Assembly (NCBI GenBank): GCA_964542225.1
Contig: CAZITO010000036.1
Coordinates: 1 to 19,977, forward strand
Reading direction: 5' to 3'
DNA length: 19,977 nt
From: Scybalousia_A sp964542225
GTDB taxonomy: Bacteria; Bacteroidota; Bacteroidia; Bacteroidales; P3
Below the pieces are notes generated by a model. That model saw only the letters and a list, made by a program, of their open reading frames with translations, was not told the origin of the DNA and made no database searches. The position numbers and the translations under genes were made by a program. Every line of letters starts with the position of its first letter. Position 1 is the first letter of the stretch. Below are positions 14,521 to 19,977 of the stretch, piece by piece.

Positions 14521-14555
14521 CATCAAATATTTCATTGGTGTTGGAAATGTATCTT

Positions 14556-14586
14556 TTTGTGGAATAAAAAGTTTTTACTACCTTTG
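14556..14586 (+). promoter_or_regulatory. Promoter of the S46 peptidase gene
   Basis: TTTG at 14556-14559, a 19-bp spacer and TACCTTTG at 14579-14586 fit the Bacteroidota consensus closely. It gives a leader of about 30 nt before the ATG at 14621. It faces away from the TAACTTTG element at 14513-14520, so the 133-bp intergenic region is a divergent promoter region. Confidence 0.78.
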
Positions 14587-14620
14587 CAAAATATAAACCA
14601 ATTATAAAAATACTTAAAAG

Positions 14621-16774
14621 ATGAAAAAAATCACACTATTGCTACTGATTTCTTTGTTTGCTTTTGCTCCTTTGGTTAAGGCAGATGAGGGTATGTGGCT
14701 TTTGATGTATTTGGATAAGCAGACCTATAAAGATATGAAATCTAAGGGTTTGAAACTTACTTCAAAACAAATCTATGACATAAACAAAGCCTCTTTGAAG
14801 GATGCCATTATTCAGTTTGGCAGAGGCTGTACGGGTGAAATAGTATCAGACCAAGGGCTTATACTAACCAACCACCATTGCGGTTATTCGTGGATACAAT
14901 CACATTCCACCATTGACCACGATTATCTTTCCAATGGTTTTTGGGCTTATAACAAAAACGAGGAATTGCCAAACCCGGGACTTACCGCCAAATTCTTTAT
15001 TCGTATGGAGGATGTCAGCGACCAGGTTTTGCAGGGGGTAACAAACAACACTTCTGAAGAAGAAAGGCTTAGCATCGTAAGAAAAAATTCAAAAAAAGTT
15101 ATAGAATCTGCGACAAAAGGCACAACCTACACAGGCGAAGTTGCCACCATGTTTAACGGAAATCAATACATACTTTTTATTTACGAAATATACAAAGATG
15201 TTCGTTTGGTAGGTACTCCTCCTCAGTCCATAGGTAAATTTGGCTCTGATACTGACAATTGGATGTGGCCAAGACATACGGGCGACTTTTCTATTTTTAG
15301 AGTTTATACGGATAAAGACGGCAAACCTGCAGAATACTCGGCTGATAATATTCCTATGAAACCAAAGCACTATTTACCTATTTCTCTTAAAGGTGTAAAG
15401 AATAATGATTTTGCTATGGTTATGGGCTACCCGGGAACAACGGATAGATTTCTTCCCTCTGCAGGAGTAAAACAAGCCATAGATATTTACAACCCTTCTG
15501 TTGTAACGGCTCGTGAGGCTCTTCGCAATGTTATGGACAAGGATATGAAAGCAGACCCTAAGGTTAGAATACAATATGCAGCCAAATTTGCTTCCCTTTC
15601 CAATTATTGGAAATTTTACATAGGACAAACCCAATGTTTGAAACGTCTTAATGTTTATGGTACCAAATTGGAATTGGAAAACCGCTTTGCCTCTTGGATA
15701 AAAGAAGATAAGACAGGCGAAAGACAAAAGCTATATGGCAATGTATTGGAGGATATTCAAAATTACTATAACAAAAACGGAGAGTATGATTATCTGAGAG
15801 TTTATGCAAACGAAGCCATATTCAGAGGAGCAAGTATATTTGGCATAGCAATGCGTTTGGAAAGATATGAAAAAGAAATAACCTCCAACGACAAAGCCGT
15901 CAGAGATGCTTTAATCAAAGATTGGGAAAACTATCTTGACGGAGTATTCAAAGATTACAATGCTCTTACCGAAGAAAAACTTATGGCTGCAGGTTTGGAT
16001 GTTTATTTTAGAAACGTGCCTATGACTTTGCAAAGCCCTGAGTTTTTGAATTATGCTTTTAAATATGGATACAATTTTACTTTGATTGCCAACGATATTT
16101 ATACCACTTCCAACTTGGTAAGCAAAGAAAAAATAATGAAACTCTTAATAGACGGAGATTGGTCTTTGATACAAAACGACCCAGCTTACATACTTACAAA
16201 ACAATTCTTGGACAACTATCGTTCCAAAATGACCAACATACAAGAGGACAGGGATAAACTAGCAAAGGCAAATCGTTTGTTTGTCAAGGGAGTGATGGAA
16301 ATGCAAAGCAACAAACATTTTGCTCCTAATGCCAACTCCACCATTCGTTACACTTACGGACAAGTTAAAAACTACTCTCCAAAAGACGGAGTAACCTATA
16401 ACTATTACACCACTCTTGACGGAATTATGGACAAGGAAGACAATTCTTCTTGGGAATTTACCGTACCTGCAAAACTTCGTCAATTGTATGAAACAAAGGA
16501 CTATGGACAATATGGTGTTGATGGCACTGTGCCTGTTTGTTTCCTTAGCAATTTGGACATAACTGGAGGTAACTCTGGCTCTCCTACCTTGAATGCAAAA
16601 GGAGAGTTAATAGGTTTGGCTTTTGACGGCAATTGGGAAGCGATGAGCGGTAACATAGCCTTTAATCCTGATTTGCAAAGATGTATTTCTGTCGATATAC
16701 GTTACGTATTGTTTATTATAGACAAGTTTGCAGGAGCAACCAACCTTATCAACGAAATGAAAATTGTTAAATAA
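14621..16774 (+). CDS. dpp7: S46-family dipeptidyl-peptidase, DPP7 type
   Basis: A periplasmic serine exopeptidase that removes dipeptides from the N-terminus of peptides, as used by peptide-fermenting Bacteroidota. 717 residues with a signal peptide (about 1-21, cut near VKA-DE). The mature N-terminus DEGMWLL is typical of S46. The triad is visible: His in TNHHCGY (85/86), Asp222 in RHTGDFSIFRVY and Ser652 in GGNSGSPT. Eighteen residues after the serine is Gly670 (AFDGNWE). In this family Gly here goes with DPP7 (hydrophobic P1) and Arg with DPP11 (Asp/Glu P1), so DPP7 is inferred. It is a single-gene transcription unit between a strong promoter and a strong terminator. Confidence 0.93.
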   Translation: MKKITLLLLISLFAFAPLVKADEGMWLLMYLDKQTYKDMKSKGLKLTSKQIYDINKASLKDAIIQFGRGCTGEIVSDQGLILTNHHCGYSWIQSHSTIDHDYLSNGFWAYNKNEELPNPGLTAKFFIRMEDVSDQVLQGVTNNTSEEERLSIVRKNSKKVIESATKGTTYTGEVATMFNGNQYILFIYEIYKDVRLVGTPPQSIGKFGSDTDNWMWPRHTGDFSIFRVYTDKDGKPAEYSADNIPMKPKHYLPISLKGVKNNDFAMVMGYPGTTDRFLPSAGVKQAIDIYNPSVVTAREALRNVMDKDMKADPKVRIQYAAKFASLSNYWKFYIGQTQCLKRLNVYGTKLELENRFASWIKEDKTGERQKLYGNVLEDIQNYYNKNGEYDYLRVYANEAIFRGASIFGIAMRLERYEKEITSNDKAVRDALIKDWENYLDGVFKDYNALTEEKLMAAGLDVYFRNVPMTLQSPEFLNYAFKYGYNFTLIANDIYTTSNLVSKEKIMKLLIDGDWSLIQNDPAYILTKQFLDNYRSKMTNIQEDRDKLAKANRLFVKGVMEMQSNKHFAPNANSTIRYTYGQVKNYSPKDGVTYNYYTTLDGIMDKEDNSSWEFTVPAKLRQLYETKDYGQYGVDGTVPVCFLSNLDITGGNSGSPTLNAKGELIGLAFDGNWEAMSGNIAFNPDLQRCISVDIRYVLFIIDKFAGATNLINEMKIVK

Positions 16775-16791
16775 ATAGAAATCACACAACT

Positions 16792-16839
16792 AAAATGCGG
16801 AATATGTTTTCAAAAGAAAGCATTTCCGCATTTTGTTTT
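16792..16839 (+). terminator. Terminator after the S46 peptidase gene
   Basis: AAAATGCGGAA (16792-16802) pairs perfectly with TTCCGCATTTT (16824-16834). The inner arms ATGTTTTC and GAAAGCAT continue the stem with one G-U pair, giving a stem of roughly 19-20 bp around an AAAA loop. TTTT and GTTTTT follow. With A-runs on the left arm it may work in both directions. Confidence 0.87.
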
Positions 16840-16879
16840 TAAAACAAATATTGCCTATTTTGAAAATTATTATCAAAAT

Positions 16880-16910
16880 TTTAGCAAATAAAAAAATTGT
16901 ACTATCTTTG
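16880..16910 (+). promoter_or_regulatory. Promoter of the cytochrome b gene
   Basis: TATCTTTG at 16903-16910 is a full -7 match; TTTA at 16880-16883, 19 bp upstream, is a one-mismatch -33 element. The leader to the ATG at 16966 would be about 50 nt. Confidence 0.7.
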
Positions 16911-16965
16911 CAAAATCATTGTTAAAAACATTATTAGAAGTAATAACTAAAAAACGTAAGACATA

Positions 16966-17883
16966 ATGAAATTAATCAAACTTGCTTCCATAACAAAGAA
17001 ACTTTGCATAGGAGCGTTGGGTGCTTTCCTTTTGATATTTCTTCCATTTCACATGGGTATGAATCTTTGCATACTTAGAGAAGACGGGGGAGAGTGGTAT
17101 AGAAATGTTTGCCATTTTATGGGAACAAACTACATAGTTAAAGTTTTTGAAGTGATACTTTTGGCTTGTGTGGTGTTGCACATAGTGGTAACGTTGTTGG
17201 TTACTTTAGAAAATTATATGGCTCGTCCTGTGCGTTATGCTGTTCCCAACAAATCAAAAACAGGTAGCGGAAGTAAATATATGGCTGTTACAGGAGCAAT
17301 ACTTTTGGTTTTCCTTATAATACATTTTGTTGATTTTTATTTTGCAAAATCAGGTTTAGTTGAGGGAAAATATGTTGTTAAAACGGAGAAAGTAGACAAG
17401 TATTATCAACAAAAAGGTGCTGAGATTCAAAACAGATTAAAGGAGAAAATTGACAAAGGTCAGTTGAGCCAAGATGATATTCAATCCTCACCGGAGTTCA
17501 ATGAACTTATGGAATTGCAATCGGGAATGATGAATATTCAAGTTCTTTCTCAAGAGAAAATATCCTCGGATGGTAAGTATCTTGTAAACTTGACCAAGAG
17601 CGAAGTAACCAAGAATTTTGCGAAAGACTTTAAAGAATATGAGCCGGATTTCTATAATATGGCAAAGGATAAATTTAAGAGTCCTTTATATGTGTTGATT
17701 TATCTTTTGGCTTTCATAGTATTGGGAATACACTTGTATCATGGAGTTGCTTCTGTTTTCCAAACATACGGCTTAAACGTGGCAAAATATTCAAAAGCCA
17801 TAGATTATTTGGCTTTGATATACGCGATAGTTATACCTGTAGGCTTTGCTTTGGTACCTATCATAGGACACATAATGAAATAA
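16966..17883 (+). CDS. sdhC: Succinate dehydrogenase/fumarate reductase cytochrome b subunit, b558 type, with a large insertion
   Basis: The membrane anchor that binds haem and quinone for succinate:quinone oxidoreductase. Of 305 residues, five TM helices are visible (about 13-32, 57-80, 105-125, 239-258, 280-300), each with the family's character. Histidines at 29 (LPFHMGMNLC), 72 (VVLHIVVTLL), 120 (LIIHFVDF) and 256/259 (GIHLYHG) are the candidate haem ligands. The usual length is about 220-240. The excess is a charged, partly helical segment at about 132-236, between TM3 and TM4, rich in Lys, Glu and Gln. Genes for the flavoprotein (sdhA) and iron-sulfur (sdhB) subunits, normally directly downstream, are absent: a terminator and an unrelated transporter follow. 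The family is secure; whether the protein serves a standard complex is not. Confidence 0.9.
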   Translation: MKLIKLASITKKLCIGALGAFLLIFLPFHMGMNLCILREDGGEWYRNVCHFMGTNYIVKVFEVILLACVVLHIVVTLLVTLENYMARPVRYAVPNKSKTGSGSKYMAVTGAILLVFLIIHFVDFYFAKSGLVEGKYVVKTEKVDKYYQQKGAEIQNRLKEKIDKGQLSQDDIQSSPEFNELMELQSGMMNIQVLSQEKISSDGKYLVNLTKSEVTKNFAKDFKEYEPDFYNMAKDKFKSPLYVLIYLLAFIVLGIHLYHGVASVFQTYGLNVAKYSKAIDYLALIYAIVIPVGFALVPIIGHIMK

Positions 17884-17904
17884 GTTAGTATTTTTTCATT
17901 ACAT

Positions 17905-17947
17905 AAAAAAATAAGGATGAGACTATGTGGTTTTGTCCTTATTTTTT
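17905..17947 (+). terminator. Strong hairpin terminator between sdhC and the transporter gene
   Basis: AAAAAATAAGGATGAGAC (17905-17922/23) pairs along its whole length, with some G-U pairs, with GTTTTGTCCTTATTTTTT (17930-17947) around a 6-nt loop. The T-run follows directly. A-runs on the left arm make it a possible bidirectional terminator. It ends only 15 bp before the ATG at 17963. Confidence 0.85.
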
Positions 17948-17962
17948 AATAAACAATAATTT

Positions 17963-18817
17963 ATGAATAGTATCTTCATAGTTTTACCCATACTATGTAT
18001 TTTGATGTTTGAACTCGGATTAAACCTCAAAATACAGGATTTTGCCCTTATATTAAAAAAGCCCAAAGCGGTTATTATAGGTTTGATAGGGCAACTTATT
18101 CTGTTGCCTTGGGCTGCTTTTGTAATATGCAAGATATTCAGAGCAGAGGGCGTGTTTTTTATAGGTATTATGCTTATTGCCTGTTGTCCGGGAGGTTCTT
18201 CTTCAAATGTATTTTCGCTTTTGGCAAAAGGAGACGTGGCTTTGAGTGTTTCGCTTACTGCTTTGAGTAGTGTGATAACACTTTTTACCCTGCCTTTGAT
18301 TATGAGTTTTGTAACAGATTATGTCGGGCACAGTGTAGGAATAACTCTTCCTGTGCAAAATCTTTTATTGCAAAATCTTTTATTAATGTTCCTGCCCATA
18401 ATTATAGGAATTGCTTTGAATTACAAAAAAAAATCTTTGGCTCAGAAAATAGAAAAAGTACTCTCCAAATTGGCTTTTCCTTTACTGATGTTGTTGGCAC
18501 TTGTGTTTTTTGTACAAAATTACAGAGTGATTTTTGATAATATTTTTTATTTGGGTGCATGTGTTATAAGTTTATTGTTCGTCTCTATATTTTTAGCTTA
18601 TTCGCTTAGCAAATTTTTTTCTTTGAGTAAAAAAGAAAATCGTACCATAGTTATAGAAGTCGGCATGCAAAACGCCGCTCAAGCCATAGCCATAGCCTCT
18701 TCTCCGTTTATTTTTAACAATAGTGCCATTGCCATACCTGCCATTATTTATGCTTTGTTGATGAATGTGGTTTTGCTTACTTTTGTCGGTGTTATAAAAT
18801 ATAGACGCAATGATTAA
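17963..18817 (+). CDS. Bile acid:sodium symporter (BASS) family transporter
   Basis: 284 residues, almost entirely membrane-embedded, with eight to nine predicted TM helices. MFELGLNLKIQDF (15-27) is the first conserved BASS motif. CCPGGSSSNVFSLLAKGDVALSVSLTALSS near residue 73 is the crossover/sodium-site motif of the family, and EVGMQNAAQAIAIASSPF near residue 231 is the second. The stop codon immediately upstream in frame excludes an earlier start, so the extra N-terminal helix of ten-TM BASS proteins is missing, as in many shorter bacterial members. Bacterial members move organic anions such as pantoate or other carboxylates rather than bile acids; the substrate here is unknown. It overlaps the dus gene by 8 bp. 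No promoter is visible between the terminator and the start codon. Confidence 0.9.
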   Translation: MNSIFIVLPILCILMFELGLNLKIQDFALILKKPKAVIIGLIGQLILLPWAAFVICKIFRAEGVFFIGIMLIACCPGGSSSNVFSLLAKGDVALSVSLTALSSVITLFTLPLIMSFVTDYVGHSVGITLPVQNLLLQNLLLMFLPIIIGIALNYKKKSLAQKIEKVLSKLAFPLLMLLALVFFVQNYRVIFDNIFYLGACVISLLFVSIFLAYSLSKFFSLSKKENRTIVIEVGMQNAAQAIAIASSPFIFNNSAIAIPAIIYALLMNVVLLTFVGVIKYRRND

Positions 18818-19793
18818 GGATTTATTACCTGACTTTTCCGTAGGACTTTCTCCTATGGATGATATTACCACTTTTGAATATAGAGAGTTGTGCAAAGAGT
18901 TTGGAGCAGATGTTTTATTTACCGAGTTTGTTTCTTCCGATGCTTTGATAAGAGATGTGGAAAAAAGTTATAAAAAAATAGAATTTTCCGACAAACAGCA
19001 CCCTATTGCCATACAAATATTTGGGTCTGATGAAAAAACTCTTGTACAGGCGGCTCAAAAAGTTGAAACCCTCTCACCCGATTGGATAGATATAAATTGG
19101 GGCTGTCCCATGAAAAGAATAGCAGGCAAAGGAGCGGGTAGTGGAATTTTACAGGATATTCCCAAAATGATACAACTAACAAAAGCCGTTGTAAATAGCG
19201 TTAAACTTCCGGTGAGTGTCAAAACCCGCTTGGGCTATGATGAAAATCACAAAATAATAGTTGAACTTGCCGAAAGATTGCAAGATGTAGGCATACAACT
19301 CATTAGTATACACGGACGTTGCAAAACTCAAATGTATAGAGGCGAGGCAGACTGGACTTTAATAGGCAAAACAAAGGAAAATCCACGTTTAAAAATTCCT
19401 GTTTTTGGCAATGGAGATATAAATAGCGTTGATAAATTTTGGGAATATAAACAAAGATATAATTTGGATGGTATTTTGATAGGCAGACATGCTGTGGGTA
19501 ACCCTTATTTTTTTCTTCAATGCAAGCAAAAAATGAAAGGAGAGCAGATATATGAGCCCACATTAAATGAAAAGGTGGATATATGCACAAAACATTTTTT
19601 GCATTCATTACAAAGAAACAATAATGAAGAGCAAACCTGTATTTTGATGAGAAAATTTTACCCTCGATATTTTGCAGGTGTCAGAAATTTCAAAAACCTT
19701 AAACAGCAACTTTTGATAAGCAAAACAAAACAAGAAGTATTATCATTACTACAACAGGTCAGAGAATTAGAACAAACACAAACAACAATCTAA
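18810..19793 (+). CDS. dus: tRNA-dihydrouridine synthase
   Basis: An FMN- and NADPH-dependent enzyme that reduces uridine to dihydrouridine in tRNA. 327 residues: an N-terminal TIM barrel opening with GLSPMDDITTFEYR (12-25), the catalytic Cys99 in INWGCPMKRIAGKGAGSG, Lys138 in SVKTRLGYD and His168 in SIHGR. GNGDI and GRHAVGNPYFF follow at the FMN phosphate site. A C-terminal helical domain (about 245-327) binds tRNA. Motifs are DusB-like, but the subfamily (A, B or C) cannot be fixed by eye. The start codon lies in the end of the transporter gene (ATGATTAA overlap), so the two are probably translationally coupled. Confidence 0.93.
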   Translation: MIKDLLPDFSVGLSPMDDITTFEYRELCKEFGADVLFTEFVSSDALIRDVEKSYKKIEFSDKQHPIAIQIFGSDEKTLVQAAQKVETLSPDWIDINWGCPMKRIAGKGAGSGILQDIPKMIQLTKAVVNSVKLPVSVKTRLGYDENHKIIVELAERLQDVGIQLISIHGRCKTQMYRGEADWTLIGKTKENPRLKIPVFGNGDINSVDKFWEYKQRYNLDGILIGRHAVGNPYFFLQCKQKMKGEQIYEPTLNEKVDICTKHFLHSLQRNNNEEQTCILMRKFYPRYFAGVRNFKNLKQQLLISKTKQEVLSLLQQVRELEQTQTTI

Positions 19794-19874
19794 TAAAAAT
19801 TTCTACCAAACAATATAGGTTGTAACTAAGGCTGACCGAGTATAAAACGAGCCCTAATTTTAGAAAAATGCGTT

Positions 19875-19894
19875 TACTGATTATCAACAAGTTA
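19875..19894 (-). repeat. TTGATAATCA-centred intergenic repeat, copy 3 (inverted)
   Basis: On the minus strand this reads TAACTTGTTGATAATCAGTA, identical to the motif at 1-20 except at two adjacent positions. The two copies therefore face each other from opposite ends of the window. It lies about 25 bp upstream of an outward promoter. Confidence 0.65.
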
Positions 19895-19915
19895 CAAAAT
19901 AAATTTTTGCACGCG

Positions 19916-19947
19916 TTTGGTCAGGTCGTAGAATCTTCGTAACTTTG
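19916..19947 (+). promoter_or_regulatory. Outward-facing promoter at the right edge
   Basis: TTTG at 19916-19919, a 20-bp spacer and TAACTTTG at 19940-19947 match the Bacteroidota promoter consensus very well. It points out of the window towards a gene that is not included. The 184 bp after dus contain no gene; only this promoter, repeat copy 3 and a weak GGCT/AGCC hairpin (19830-19853) are seen. Confidence 0.75.
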
Positions 19948-19977
19948 CATAGAGAAATACCCCTATCACAAAATTCC

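Noticed and set aside
14621..16774. DPP11 (Asp/Glu-specific) assignment for the S46 peptidase
   Set aside because: The residue 18 positions after the catalytic serine is Gly, the DPP7 state, not Arg.
1..19894. Composite transposon carrying the whole window between inverted repeats
   Set aside because: The genes between are core housekeeping genes with uniform composition, no transposase or integrase is present, and the motif has a third internal copy; dispersed repeats are the simpler reading.

Overview
The window looks like chromosomal DNA of a low-GC member of the Bacteroidota, probably Bacteroidales. The evidence is the repeated Bacteroidota-type promoter (TTTG, about 19-23 nt, then TAnnTTTG), the near absence of Shine-Dalgarno sequences, and lineage-typical genes: the rpmG/DUF4295/ftsY/rimO neighbourhood, an S46 dipeptidyl-peptidase of the DPP7 type, and a b558-type succinate dehydrogenase/fumarate reductase cytochrome b. 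No phage, CRISPR array, toxin-antitoxin locus or biosynthetic cluster is visible. Most of the window is housekeeping.

Layout. 1-609 is a non-coding, repeat-rich region. It holds two near-adjacent perfect palindromes, two copies of a TTGATAATCA-centred motif, 32-bp tandem repeats and a 10-bp-period tandem repeat, and ends in the promoter of a stand-alone inositol-1-phosphate synthase gene (610-1761) that has its own terminator. 1931-4953 is a tightly packed plus-strand run: an MTA/SAH-deaminase-like amidohydrolase, a secreted SUMF1-fold protein, a low-molecular-weight tyrosine phosphatase and a small secreted protein. 5043-5409 encodes ribosomal protein L33 and the 52-residue DUF4295 protein, with a strong terminator after them. 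ftsY, an outer-membrane beta-barrel protein and rimO follow (5550-8583).

A minus-strand operon (14487 down to 8662) encodes, in transcription order, a YafV/NIT2-like omega-amidase, a LuxE-like acyl-protein synthetase, a purine nucleoside phosphorylase and a very large NtrY-type sensor kinase. It diverges from the S46 peptidase gene (14621-16774), each side having its own promoter. A cytochrome b subunit (16966-17883) then stands alone between its own promoter and terminator, without flavoprotein or iron-sulfur genes next to it, and carries a hydrophilic insertion of roughly 100 residues. A BASS-family transporter and an overlapping tRNA-dihydrouridine synthase close the coding part. The last 184 bp carry an inverted copy of the motif at position 1 and a good promoter pointing out of the window.

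Functional links. L33, RimO (S12 methylthiolation), Dus (tRNA dihydrouridine) and FtsY (co-translational targeting) all serve translation. The amidohydrolase, the nucleoside phosphorylase and the omega-amidase could all take part in purine/methylthioadenosine/methionine salvage, but they lie in different operons and this is only an inference. The points most worth checking are the orphan, insertion-bearing cytochrome b, the LuxE-like enzyme in a salvage/kinase operon, the strong Shine-Dalgarno before DUF4295, a terminator hairpin ending just before the transporter start codon, and the repeat structures at both window ends.
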